Positions 36,001 to 49,457 of a stretch of DNA of 64,000 bases are shown piece after piece (within the stretch, counting starts at the first letter, position 1; every line of letters begins with the position of its first letter). The position numbers and the translations under genes were made by a program. This DNA comes from Dirofilaria immitis (lineage: Eukaryota; Nematoda; Chromadorea; Rhabditida; Onchocercidae): assembly GCA_024305405.1 (NCBI GenBank), contig JAKNDB010000098.1, positions 1,054,001 to 1,118,000 of the forward strand, given 5' to 3'. The notes beneath the pieces were generated by a model. It did no database searches. It was not told where the DNA came from and saw only the letters and a list, made by a program, of their open reading frames with translations.

Positions 36001-39000
36001 CAATTTATCAATTTATCATTTTTATTATCATCGATTAGAAAAAGGTGTAATAAATATTATTACAAGAATATTAATAAAATTTTTGCATTCACTCATATTT
36101 AAAAAAACAAAAAAAACAAACAAATAATATAATCACAAAGATTGTTCTGGTTTAATTAGGACATTAATGGAATTAATTACTTGAATTGATTAATTGATAG
36201 TTTTTACTAAATCTTTTGATATTTTTTTTGGAATTAATTATGCAGCGGTTTTATTTAATATTTTAATTAATTTACAAAATATTATTAGTATAAATTACAT
36301 TGAGACGAGAAAAAAATGCCAAATTCATTTACTTCAAAATATCTTAATTAATTTGAAATTTATTTTGCAAATTTAAAATATTTAATTAAATAACTAATTT
36401 TGTTCGTAGCTAAAAAAGCTTTGAGAAAAATTATAAAAGTTTTTTTTAAAAAACCTCAGGTGCTGTAGAACCATGTAACCTTTCGAGCAATAGTACTTTG
36501 ACACGATCACTTAAACCATAATAACGACTACCCGTAAGATCAATTTTTGAATTGGGCCTCATTTCACGTAAACATAATACTAATAAACGATTTAATTTAT
36601 ATCTGAAAATTATTAAATACATAATCGATATAATCAATTAAAAATAATTGCCAGGAAAAAAATCTTAATAGGTTAATATATTTTAATAAATAAATTGGAG
36701 TATTTTATTAATTATTAAATTTACATTAATTAGTAATAAATTTTCAAAAAAAAACTTTTAATTATTAACTTAAATTAATAAATAAAAAATATTTAAATAA
36801 TTAAAAAATTAATTTAAATTGTTTATGTTGGATAAGAAAACTAAAAATAAAAGGAGAAATAATCTTTGCTAATTATTCAAATAAAAAAAAATACCTATCA
36901 GCTAACCAAACTTTTTCTAAGAATGGTAATTTATGTTGGATAAGAAAACATTCACAACGATGTAAAAGACCATCCATCTGAAATTGTTTTTTTTTTTTTT
37001 TTAAATTTATTTTATTAATTGGGAGGAAAAAAATGATTAAAAGATTATATAAAATAAATAATTAATAATAAATAGTTTTGGGATTGTCCTAAAATATAAT
37101 TTGTTTTAAATTTAAAAATTCGCCTAAATTTAAAATATATGATATTTTGATTCCTAGCTTTAAATGATAATTATTATCATAATATCAACCAATGATATAT
37201 GAATATCAATTAATGATTATCAAAATGTAATATTTATTAATAATATTAATTAATGAATGAAAAAATATATATATATACGTCTACTTACTTGATAATCAAA
37301 TGCAAGCGGTAATAGAATATGTACAGATTGATCATCAACTTCCTTATAAGTTGGATGTATGCAATGAAGCATCTCGAGAATATGATCATATTGAACATTT
37401 GCTAAAATTAGCTCACGATCAGGACATTCAACACACCATGCTCTGAAAATTTATTTTTCTTAATTAACAATTCTATAAAAACTTTCCTTCTTTTCTTTTA
37501 ACGAATGAATTATTAGCACAATATACTTAAATGATTTAAGATTATTTTAAAATTTCAGCAAATAAAAATGATTGCGTTTTAAATCGATATTACGATAATA
37601 ATGATTTCTAGTAATTAATTTCGTATATAATTAAAAATTTATAAATAAAATATTGATAAAATGCTTTGAAATAATTATTGGAAATGAAATAACATTTGTT
37701 TTTTTTTTCGACAGTTTATTTCAAAGAAAAAAATAAGACGGAAATGGAAGAAATGTATTCTTATTGCAAAAATGGTAAAATTAAAAATTAAAAGATTTGT
37801 TTTTGTTGCAAAAAAATTTTTACATAACGATAAGATAAGGATAGAGGAGAAGGTGATAAATTCAATAGTAATTTGTTCAATTGTTAAATAAAATTTATTT
37901 GAATGTTTATTTCAAATTCTAATATCTTTTGGTGTGATTTATGTATGATATTGTAAATGATATTTTTAAATAAAAAATATATAATTTGATTTATTTAATT
38001 TTAAAAAATTTTCAATTTATTTATTTTTTCTAATTTAATTTTTATTTTAAAATTTTTACTTTCATAATTAAATTTTAATTTCTCATTAAATATATAATAA
38101 TTTGTAATATCTATTTTTAGCATTTCAAAATTTAGCAATTTTTTAAATTTATAAAATAAAAATAAATTTTCAAAGAAAAAGAAAAAATAATTTATAAAAA
38201 TTTATCAAAATTATAAAATATTTTTATTTTATTAAAAATTATTTGAAACAAATTCCTTCTATGTCTATTTATTTCATTCATCTCGAGAAAACAAACCGTA
38301 AAACAGGTGACCATACAGAGATATAATGCTCATCAACATATAATCGTTTCCCATCTACTAAAAGCGGTCGAGTACGTTGACCATCAGGCCGTGTAAAATC
38401 GATGACCACTTCGATTGAATTTGTTTTATTCGTTATATCACATTTTTCCATTGCATTCTATGACGAAATAATGATAACTTAAGATGATAACAGAAAAAAG
38501 ATATGATAAATATTAGGATAATAATTAAGATAAGTAATATTTATTACTCATTAGAATATTTCAAAATATATCATTTTAATGAAAGATAATGCTATCATTT
38601 TCGTAGCATTTATCCTAGGCTTAAGCTATACAAAAGAATCTTTAAAATAACAGCCAAACAATTTTATTATAGCTAGGCTCGTTTCATTTTCTTTTTCATT
38701 TTTGAAAGAGAAAACATTGAAGAATTATACTTTTTTTCCTTTCTTCATTTATTATCGACATTTACGTATTAATAAAAATGTTTAAAGTTTTTTTTCTTTC
38801 CATTTCTAAAGTTTCCTAGTTCTTTTTAAAACTTTGGCCAAATAGATGAAAAAAGAAAAAAATTATTAATTACTAGGATTTTTAATGAGATAACTTATCT
38901 ATGCATGAATAGTTTATAACTTTTAGAAAATGAAAATATGAATTTATTTTAAATGACAAAAAAAAAAGAAAATTAGCAAATATTTTAATATTGTGAAATA

Positions 39001-41704
39001 AGTTCAAAGAAAAGTTTGAGAAACATTGTTTACAAAACAAAAATATTGTGAAATAAGTTTAAAGAAAAGTTTGAGAAACATTGTTTACAAAACAAAAATA
39101 AACAAAAAAAAAGAAAAGAATATGCTTTGGAAAAAGAAGAAAGCAAAGGAAATGGAAGGAAATTATTTGAATTTTTTATTAGAAAAAAAATTTTAATAAT
39201 TGAATAGAAAGAATTTAAAAAAAAAAGAGAAAGAAAAAGTTTAAAGAACAGAAAAAGAAAGGAATAGTTAAATAGAAGAAAAGAAATGAAATATTTCTAT
39301 TAACTAAATAAGTTATTTAATTAATTATTTATTAATTAAAATAAGTAATTCATTTTTCCTTTGCCTTTTCTTCGTCATTTTATTATTTAAATATTAATTG
39401 TTAAATGATATGATAGAAAGTTGTTCCTTTTTCTTTGAAATATATTTAGTACTAAATTTTAAATTGTCAAATAATTTATAAATTTGAAATTAAATATAGG
39501 GTGTATTAAAGAATAATATTATTGATTAATTTTTTTTCCTTTTCTGATATGAATAATTCATATTTTATTGATTCATTTATGTACTATTAATCATTATAAT
39601 TGATATATGAAGAAATAAATTGAATATATAAATTAATAGTATATAGAATTTATTGATCGAGAAAAATTGACAAACTATGAAATGTCTATAAGCTTTGTTA
39701 AGAAATAATTTTTAATAGAGTAGAAGATGAAGACGACGAAGAAGACGTCGAAGAAGACGAAGAAGAAGGAAAAAAAAGAGAAAGAAAAAAATGAGTAATT
39801 TCCTTTTACATTTTTATTCCCTTAAATAATTTTTAAATGCAAAAATATCGGTTGATAAAATTGATTAAAAAGCTGCAAGGCAAATTTTATCGATTAATTT
39901 TTCATTAAAATGTAACATTGAATGGAAAAATAAAATTTAATTAAAGCATAGTTGAATTGAATATTTATTTATGTATGTATAAATTAAAAAATATATTATT
40001 TGAATATTTTATTTTAATTTTTTAATAAATAAATTTAATTTAATTATTCCTTTTTTAATTATTTAATTACTTAAAAATTTCGATTTAAATAATTTGAATA
40101 AAAATTTAGGAAAAAAAGATCTTAAAAATTAATAATATAAAAAATATTTTTAACTAAAAATTTTTTTTTTAATTTTAATAATAAAAGAGTGAAAAGAGAA
40201 GGAAAATTTTTTTTGTCATTTCTCTCTCTCTCTCTTCCTTTTCTCTTTCCTCTCTTTCTCTCCTCTTTTTGTAACTTTCTTTTTGAACAAATTATTGAAA
40301 TAGATATTGAAGAAAACTACGATGTTTATTAAAAAATTTTCAAGCATATCAATCTCAGAAAAACCAAGCATTTTTTTCATGCCAAATGTTGAAAATAAGC
40401 CTTATTTGAATAGTTGATAATTTATTCAAGCATTAAATTAGCCAAGTCTGTTAGATTTTGAGTTCTAAAAGATTCATCTAAACAACAAATACATTTTATA
40501 TATATAATAACATAATCAATCATTTTTGTATTTATTAAAAAAAAAAATAAAATTATAATAAAATATTCAAAAAAAAGGTAAATTAATAAAATAATAAATT
40601 AAAATTTGAAGAAAAAGAAAGTAATTAAATAACTAATCGTAGATAAATAATTGAAAATTAGAAAAATTAATATCTTTTCTTCACTGTTCATTTCGTTTTC
40701 TTAAAGTATTTTCAATAATCCAATTGGAAATGAAAATCGAAAGAGATATTCCGATAAACAAAATATTCAAATCCCAAAGCAAATTCCCAAAAGTAACGAA
40801 TAATTACTGAACTTTTTCTTTTTTTTTTTTCTACTCCATTACTTTATAAGTTTGAAAATAAATCTTACTAATTTCGAGATATCGTCGAGAATATCTGTAT
40901 ATATGAACAATCACATAATGCATATTGATTTTTAATAGTTCATTCTACAGTAATCCATGAACAAAAAATATAAAATAATTAAGGTTGATTCATATTTACA
41001 GTATTCATTGAATATTATGAATCGATGAATAATAGTAATTCATATTGCCTTACAAAAATCTAATTCAAGTTCAGGTAAATTCAACAGTATTATTACGGTA
41101 TACACTTCAAGTTCAGATAATTTTACAGGTGATATTATGATACGCATTTCAAATTCAGGTAAATTTAAGGTTAAATAAATATGTTATATCCTAAAATTAA
41201 ATAAATACTCTATATGCTCCAAATTTAAATAAATATGATATAAACTTGCTTATATTTGGATGATGAATCTATGAATGCTATTACGTATATATGCTTCAAG
41301 TTTAGTTAAATTAAGCATGATATTACGGTAATGACATCAGCAAAGGTAATAACAATGTAATTATTAAATAAATTAGAAGAATAAATTTGTACTTAATTAT
41401 TAGAATTAAAAAAAAGTGATCGTTCCTTGAATAAATAACTATATAGATATTAGAGCAAGAAAAGTTAATCATTTTAAATTTTTAAAGTTTTTTAATTAAA
41501 TTTCAAACTACAAATTTTTTACATTTTCCATTTTATCTAAGAGAGAAAGAGAGAGATAAAGAGAGAGGGAGATAGAGAAAGAAAAATAAAGTAAAAATTT
41601 TCAAATAATACCTCATCGGGCGGTGATGACGAATAATTACCAACGATTAGCCTGGATGAAGACGGCTGTGAATTGAAATATTCGCAGTCGTCGTTATCGA
41701 TCAT
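33047..41704 (-). CDS. Double BTB/POZ-domain protein with C-terminal Cys4 motif
   Basis: Eleven exons: 41612-41704 (ATG), 38297-38457, 37289-37442, 36895-36977, 36455-36602, 35841-35978, 35446-35554, 35161-35258, 34569-34689, 34369-34461 and 33047-33185 (TGA), giving about 445 residues. An acidic/Ser N-terminus precedes a BTB-like domain (about residues 55-175). It has IDFTRPDGQ, VDGKRLYVDEHYISVWSPVLR, ELILANVQYDHILEMLHCIHP, LLPLAFDYQ and CECFLIQH, the pattern of nematode BATH-type BTBs. A linker with RYYGLSDRVKVLLLERLHG follows. A second BTB-like domain (about 225-330) has GYYVNPYYIAAWSNVF, ELKAFLMAVYPPQLRIT and NIGPVLIAACKMES. The C-terminus holds CQRC-x12-CPHC, a zinc-ribbon-like Cys4. BTB proteins usually dimerise and act as CUL3 adaptors; that role is inference here. 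No MATH domain is visible. Exon 34369-34461 is one base short (near 34415-34418). Confidence 0.85.
38988..39098. repeat. Two tandem copies of a 54-bp unit in the first double-BTB intron
   Basis: 'aatattgtgaaataagtt' through 'gtttacaaaacaaa' is repeated back to back with a single C/T difference, suggesting a recent duplication. Confidence 0.9.
41040..41345. repeat. Degenerate repeat in the first double-BTB intron
   Basis: 'acttcaagttcaggtaaatt' followed by 'attattacggtatac' recurs four to five times with substitutions, at roughly 60-nt spacing. Confidence 0.55.
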
Positions 41705-42150
41705 AATTTTAGCTTATGTGACATTTTATTAGTTATCACAAATATATCGAAATACATATATATTATCAGATATTGATAATGATCAATTTATCAATAATTA
41801 CTGCTCGTAGTGTTATTAGTGCTAGAAAATAAATGATAAATTCAACAATTTATGAATATTTTTGATTTTAAAAATGAAAAGAAAAAAATTTTATAAAAAT
41901 GAAATATTGGAATATTAGCATTTAATAATTGCGCTTAAAGAATGATTAATGCAATTGAACGTAATTTAATCATATTTATCACTTATACTTTACTGCTTTT
42001 CCCTTTTTCATTTCGTTTTTTTTTTCAAATGATTAATCAGTTCGTCGATTTAAATTATATAAACTTTTTAAAAGCTTATATCATCGATAACATTCGTATA
42101 AATTTATTCCCATATAATATCATTTTGTATTTGAATCGTCAATAACAACA

Positions 42151-42500
42151 TCATATTCTAACTAACGAATCAATACTATATCACATTCTAACTAAAGAAC
42201 CAATATTATATCATATTCTGATTAAAGAATCAATACTATATCATATTCTAATCAAGGAATCAATATTATATCCTATTCTAACCTAAGAATCAATACTATA
42301 TCACATTCTAACTAAAGAATCAATACTATATCATATTCTAATCAAGGAATCAATATTATATCCTATTCTAACCTAAGAATCAATACTATATCACATTCTA
42401 ACTAAAGAATCAATACTATATCATATTCTAATCAAGGAATCAATATTACAGCATATTTTGATCAAAAGATTGGTATTATATCATATTTTAATCAAAAATA
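42151..42500. repeat. 30-bp satellite with a 90-bp higher-order unit
   Basis: About twelve 30-bp monomers of the type 'tcacattctaactaaagaatcaatactata'-like sequence. From 42241 the monomers run A-B-C-A-B-C-A: A has 'ctaatcaagg', B has 'ctaacctaag' and C has 'ctaactaaag'. Equivalent monomers are almost identical, so a 90-bp block was duplicated after the monomers had diverged. Confidence 0.92.
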
Positions 42501-42689
42501 CTGATAAGACAAAATACAGGTAAGCCAGTACTACTAAATTAAATCTTCAAATCCAATATTTATTTTACATATAATACAAAAATTAAAATGATATACATAA
42601 TAATTTCGCTATTAGAAATTTATAAAATAATTTGTATTTTATATTAAATAAATTAAAAATTTAAATTTAACTTTTATTTGCTATTACTA

Positions 42690-42792
42690 CTATTATTATT
42701 ATTATTATTACTTATTATAATTTATTATTATTATTATTATTACTTATTATCATTTATTATTATTATTATTATCATTTATTATTATTATTATC

Positions 42793-42827
<35 letters not shown>

Positions 42828-42830
42828 TAA
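42690..42830. repeat. (ATT)n microsatellite
   Basis: ATT triplets are interrupted four times by 'acttattat' or 'atcatttatt' punctuation. Confidence 0.9.
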
Positions 42831-43739
42831 AATATTTCAGCAAAGTTTAATTTTAAACAAAAAATAAATGAAATTTATTTATATTATTATAAGAATGGAA
42901 TATTAGCAAATTTTATTTTATTTTAATTTTTTTTGTTTTTTTTCTTTTTTTTTTAAATGAAAAATTATTGGAAAAAAGAAAAGCAATGAATAAAGCAATG
43001 GAAAGTAAATGAAAAGAATATATTCAATTTATTATATAGGCATTTATGCAAAGTAATTTCAATCTTTTCCTTTTTGAATATTCAATTTTTAAAAGATTTG
43101 GCAAAAATTCAATTGAAATTTTCATCATAAAATTGAGACTAATCTAAGAAATATAAATATGACATATGCATAGAGTAAATTGAATATCATTGATATATAT
43201 ATATCAAAAAAAAAAAAAAAATTTATGTTTATATATCTATATGTATATATATTTACGTTGAATTGAATCATTAGAATTCATCGAAGTTTATTTTGTTTAA
43301 GAAAAAAAAAAGAATTTCAGAAGAAAAACAACGGATAATTAGAAACAAAACTTGCTATTATTGAAACTTTTTTAAGATAAAATAATAAAAGATTCAGTAA
43401 ACTATTTGATAGTTTAATCAGACAAAGTTGGTGGAATAATTCGCGGAAAAAAAACTTGCTATTATAAAATTTTTAAAGAATAAATAAGTTCGTAAATTTT
43501 TGGAAGTTAGTCAGATAAGTTGGAATAATTGAAAAAACTTATCAGGTTATCAGTGTAAAGTTTAAAAGATTGTCAGTATGAAGTTTAAAAAAAAAATTAA
43601 AAGTTTTGCAAACATTTTGGATGTTAATTTAATAAATTAGAATAATTGAGAGAAAAAAATGACTTATTACCAAGAAAGTTTTAGCAAAAACTTTTTTTCC
43701 TGCGCTAATTAAATATTGAAAATATTTGATAATATATTG

Positions 43740-43825
43740 ACTAAGTATGTGTATGTATATGTATGTGTATGTGTGTGTATATGGTATGTATATACATACA
43801 TATATATATGTATGTATGTAAGCAA
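43740..43825. repeat. (GTAT/TG)n tract
   Basis: Alternating 'gtatgtgtat' and 'tatatacatacatatat' units; the second half is the inverse of the first, making it partly palindromic. Confidence 0.85.
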
Positions 43826-44159
43826 ATTACATTGTCAAGATCGATTAACATACTAAAATGATATAATGTTTGGACATTCTCGAAAAAAAAAGAAATGAAA
43901 ATTTTAGACTTTCATTGAAATATGCATACATACATAAATACATATATACAAATATTTCTAATTAACATTCATTTTATTTTTTCTCTCACTCTCGAAGAAG
44001 AAAGACAACTTTATTATTGTCACAAATGTTGTCACATTTTCTTCATTTTTTTTTCTTTATGCAAAAATGCAATTGCTAGAAAAAGTGTATATCTTAACAA
44101 AAAGGACAGGGATTAGAAATTCTTGCATAATTAGCATTTTAGCCGGAAGAAAAGTTAGG

Positions 44160-44440
44160 GATTTATAGGCGATAAAATTAGATCAATAATTTACAATTAG
44201 GAAGATCAATAATTTACGGCCGGAAAGATCAATAATCACAGCTGGAAAATATCAATAATTCGCAATTGGAAAAATAATTCACAGCTGGAAAATATCGATA
44301 ATTCATAGCTAGAAAGATCAATAATTCACAGCTGGAAAGATCAACAATTTATTGCTGGGAAGATTAATAATTTATAGTTAGAAAGATCAATAATTAATAG
44401 CTGGAAAAATTAGTAACTTACAGTTGGAAATTTCTAATAG
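44160..44440. repeat. Degenerate ~27-bp tandem repeat
   Basis: About ten copies of 'agatcaataattcacagctgga' with variants (cagctgg, cggccgg, caattgg, tagctag). More decayed copies appear to continue to about 44800 ('aattcacag' recurring). Confidence 0.8.
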
Positions 44441-47400
44441 AAAAAATCTGAAATAAATAATTAAAAATAAGAGAAAAAGCCAAGAATTCATAATAAAATT
44501 GAAAAAGATCAAAAATTCACAGCCAGAACGACTCAAAACTAATAAAAAAATTGTAAATTCACAAGCGGAAAGTTCAGAAATGAAAAGATTAAGAATTTAC
44601 AGTTGAAAGGATTCAGAATAAAATCAAGAATTCATAATCGAAAAGATTCATGAGTGAGAAAAAAAATAAAAACTCATAGCTGAAATGATTCGGAATCTGA
44701 ATAAAATTAAAAATTCATAGCAAGAAATGCTTGAAGTAAGTAATTTAAAATAAATTTCAAAAAAAAAATCAGCAATTCACAATTGAAATGAATAGTCAAA
44801 AAGTCTAAAATTAAAAATCCCAAGAATTGGTAAGAAATTCTTAAAGACTTAGGATTATGAAAAGATCAAGCATTGAAATCTTTTCATAAATTTTATCTCT
44901 TAAAAATATGAAAATAATTCCTTTAAATTATTCCAGATAATCTGTTTTAAAAAAGAAAGAATTAAAAGAAAAAATTATTGAACAAAAATTAATTCAATCA
45001 TTTTCTCGATCATCTGACACATGCACATAAATATTCCAATTTTGTTAAATTCTCGAATTCTTTTTTATTTCAATTGTTTGTTTAAAAAAATCCAATATTT
45101 ACAAATTGCTAAAATCTCGAATCGTCATCTTTTTTCTTGGCTTATTCAAGAAAAACCTTCTCAAAAATTTAATCACTTCGTTGCCATTATTCCAAAAACA
45201 CATTTTCACAGATAGATCCGTCAACTTTTTTAATAAATTGTTCGAATTTACTCTCGAGAAAAAATAATATAGAAAAAAATTATGCAAAACTATTTTTTTC
45301 TTCTTTCCTAATCCCATTTATGCAAATTTATTTCGAGAAATGAGGTAAAATAAATTAATCAGCCAATCATTAATTTTTTTTTGAACTATAAATCACTTTT
45401 TCTGTCCTTTTCTTTGACGAAAGAGAAACAAATTAAAAGTTTAAAACAATTTATACTATCATTTTTTAAAATGATAAATAGGATAGAATAAATTATTGTT
45501 TGTTGATAAATATCCCATGATTATGAAAAATAGATCAATAATGATTATAAAGAAATTCAAGAATGAATTGTAATTTTTATTAAAAAGTTTTAGTTTAGTT
45601 GAAGAAGATTATTTATTTAATGTAAGAGTGGATAATTTTGTACCGCAGTCCTTCTGACAATCTAATCACCGTATCATATCAGATAGGAATGAGAATATTG
45701 GGCAAAATATTCATATTATCATTGGTGTAAGTAGAATTTTTTTTTTACTACCAGAATTCTTCTGATGATTCAATCACTGTATCATGCCAGAGAGTTATTA
45801 GGCGAATATTTGTATTATCAACTGATATAAATTTAATCCAAAAATTTTATCAGTAAGCATAGAATATAATATATTTTTGGTTGAATTATCAATTTGAGAA
45901 TCATATCTTTAGTTTATTTAAGGAAATATGTGTATGGAATAAAATTGAACAGTAATCAATAATCAAAAATTAATAATCAATATTTTATTATCAAAGTATA
46001 AAAGTAAATAAAAATTGATAAACAATATTTAATTTATGATAACAAAACAAAGATAATAAGAATATAAAATAAAAAAAAAAGAAAAAATAGATTAATAATC
46101 AAAAATAACAACGAATTAGCCAATGAAGACAAGCGTCAATTTTGATTTGAATTGGGCCAAGAAATGAAATAAAAAAATAGAAGACGAAAGAAAGAAAATT
46201 GCCAGTTTGTTCATTTTCTGGCTCTTAGCTATCTCTCTTTGCTTCTCTCTCTTTCTAGGCTCTTCAAAACTAAGAAGGCTTTTTCGAGCCTTTTATTTCG
46301 ACTTTTTCATGCTTCTGGTTTATTTAAAGAAAACCAAAACTAATACCTCCCATCATTTTTTCCTACTTTTCCTTCACAATCTATTTTTCTATGCAATTTA
46401 TTTAAGAATTTCGTATAATCAACCTATCGAATTGTTGTAGAAAATTTAAAGAATTTTTTCCCTCAATCATTCCTTCTCACTTACCAAACTTCTCTAATAC
46501 CAATAGTAGCAGTAGTACTTAATGATAATAGGGGATGATAATGGTGATTGTGATATGGCGATGATGATGATGATGATAGGAGCAATAGTAGTAGTAGTAG
46601 CAGTAGTAATCGTAGTAAAAATTAAAAGCTTGATAAATAAGCATAAATCTAACAACATCCAACCAATAAAGATAAGTGGATAACTTTTCTCATACTATTT
46701 ACCCATTTCTTCTTCCAAACACATCATCCTCTTGAGATCAATAAAATTCTCGAAATAAAGCTTTTGAATATTTCCCATTTCTTCAAAAACTAACAATTGA
46801 ATATGCGTAAAATTATTATTTACAATTCTTTCAAACAACATCATCCTGATGCGATTAACATAATTCTCGAGATTGAAGAAGAAATATTAAAGAATTTATA
46901 CAAATTTTAAATATTTCCATCTCTTTAAAAACTAACAATTGAATGTGAATAAAATTACCCTTTACAAAAGAACTTATCATTTAGGATTGATAAAGCAAAA
47001 AAAAAAAAATTTTAATATCAAAATGAAGCAAAAGTATATCATGACTTTTCTTTTGCTTATCTAAATTATAATTGATAGGTTACAATAAAAAAAGAATAGA
47101 AAAACAAGAAAACTTTTATTTAATTTGTTATTTGGAATTTAAGAGAAACAATTAAATATATTATTGATAAATCATTAAATTACTCATTAATTCAGCTTAG
47201 TCGAAGTTCCTGTTAAATAAATTCTTCCAGATTGATTGATTTCTCGTTTCATCTTTTGAATGATGAATCAAAGAAGTAACTCACATAATTATGTTAAAAG
47301 GGATTGATGACAACGAATATATTGCATTAAAAATTTAGGTTGCGTTTAATAAAATAAATCTATAAATGCAATAATTTTAACGTTTTAGCGTGCGACAGTG

Positions 47401-49457
47401 ACGTACGTCAAAATCATTTAAAGCACTAAGTGTTTAATGATTCATTTTATCCTGGGAGCCAAGAATTTATGTAGAAAAAGTATAAAATATATATAAAAGA
47501 TATATGATAAATCTTAAACTTTCCATTAACATTTCAGCTGAATATTAATTTCAAAAATTCCGTTTCAAAAAATGCGTTGATAATTAGATTGGAATAAGTG
47601 ACAGATATATGAAATAATATAAATTATATATATTACATCAATATACTATTCTCATAAATTGCGAAATTAATTGCAACAATTTATCAAATTGCGATATCTA
47701 TTTCGTATTAAAAACGTATCGCAATTTTAGCAACTAAAATATCACAAATATGAAACCAAAATGCTGATATATGCATTTATAGGGAAAAAAAATGTATTCG
47801 AGAACTTCGAAGCTAATAGTTTTTTTCCGTTTTGAAAATGCATTATTTATAAAATGGCATATAATTTAATAATACTATCACGACATCAACATCAATATAT
47901 CAGATTTTAAAATTAAAATATACAATATATCAAAAAAAAAAAATTTAAATAATAGCAAAAGAAAAAATTTTAAGTAGAATACTTCAGATATTTCGAAATG
48001 AAAATTTTCAATTAATTATTTTACTTAGTTTTTGCAAAAAAAGAAATTAAAAATCATAAATTCTCATTTATGAGGAAACATTCAACAGAAAGAATCAAAG
48101 GATTTTTTTCAAACTTGTTGAAGTAATCATAAATAATAAATATTAAAAACAATAAAATAAAAAGAAAAAAAAATCTATCACTTCTCACTTCAGCCTCCGT
48201 CTAGAAAATGATATTAAAAATGAAAAAAAATTATAAATTGAAGAACAGATTAAAATGTGAAATAGTGTATGCATTCCAGCTATAGCATAAATAAATCAAC
48301 TCTATATTCTATACAATTAAAATAATATTTCTTAGTGAAAAGAAATATTAATCAGCGAAAGGTTTCGATTTTTTTAAAAAAAAGGCAAATCGATAATTTA
48401 TACAATTTATGAATTAAAATGGAATGAAAGGAATAAAAAATTTAATATCAATTTTGAATATATCTCAAAAAATGTGAATGTTATAAACTTACGCAAGTTT
48501 CGTCTTCGAAAGTTAGAGAAGAAAACTCTAGTAAGTATGAGAATATTATATTAAAAGAAAAAAATTAATACAAAATATCCAAATTTCATTAATTTCAAAG
48601 ATCTAGTCTGAAATACGAGTTGAAAAAAAGAAATGAAACTAATAAGTAAGCGAGAGAAGAATATCGAATTATCGATTACGATTTCTTATTGATTATTATT
48701 ACATAAAAATTAGCGTTAGAAGATGAAAAATAATAAATATATGTACCGAATAAATAAATTTAAATTATTAAGACGCAGAAAGATATAAAAACAATTTGCA
48801 AATCATAGAAATTAGCAAAATGAAAGCAAATAGAAATTGCACCAAAATAAAACAAAGAAAAAAGAAATTGCTTATGGCAATTTTCGTATGAAAAGATTTC
48901 TAAATACCTATATAATTCTACCTTTTTATAAAACTGCGATTACAAAAAAAAATTCTCTAATAAAATTTCTCAAACAAAATTGTCCGATTTTAAAATCTGA
49001 AACGAAGTCGAGCAATTATTAGCATCAAAAAGCAACAATCAATTAAATCTCATATGCTTCTCGCTGAAGAAAAGCAAAGCTTCAAACATAGACAAGAAAA
49101 AAAGAACGTCTCAGAAAAAAAATGTTTTTTTGAAAAGATTACAAGTGGTTTAACGCAAGTTTAAGATACAATATTGCTGGAGAGCTTAAAAATGGATATG
49201 CTAAAATGACGAAATGAAGGGAAATCAAGACGGTCTAGCTGATTAATGACGCCATAATTTTTTATCACTATTTTCAGCTTAATTAGAAAGTTGCATCCCT
49301 ATTTTTATTATAGCTTAATAAACACATAGAGAATAAAAGCAACAAAATGAAACAAATTTTTTTCTTCAACAGAGCATTTTTTCGCCAAATCATTTTCATT
49401 GACCATAAAATATATAATTGCTAATATTAGAAAACAGATGAAAACAATAACTATCAT

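Larger units (their letters stand above)
41705..49457. other. 7.7 kb gene desert with satellite-like repeats
   Basis: No conserved exon is seen on either strand between the double-BTB start and the AP-3 delta stop. It contains the repeats listed separately, a diverged tandem duplication of about 107 bp (45640-45735 and 45747-45835, sharing 'cttctga' and 'caatcac-gtatcat'), and a triplet tract near 46555-46625. Short open frames here are Phe/Ile/Lys-rich and unconvincing. Confidence 0.55.

Noticed and set aside
46207..46440. 77-codon hydrophobic ORF resembling a small membrane protein
   Set aside because: Phe/Leu-rich reading of pyrimidine-rich DNA, with no homology, splice context or compositional signal.
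41705..49457. CRISPR-like array or transposon in the repeat-rich desert
   Set aside because: Repeats are contiguous tandem monomers without unique spacers. No transposase or reverse transcriptase frame and no terminal inverted repeats were seen.
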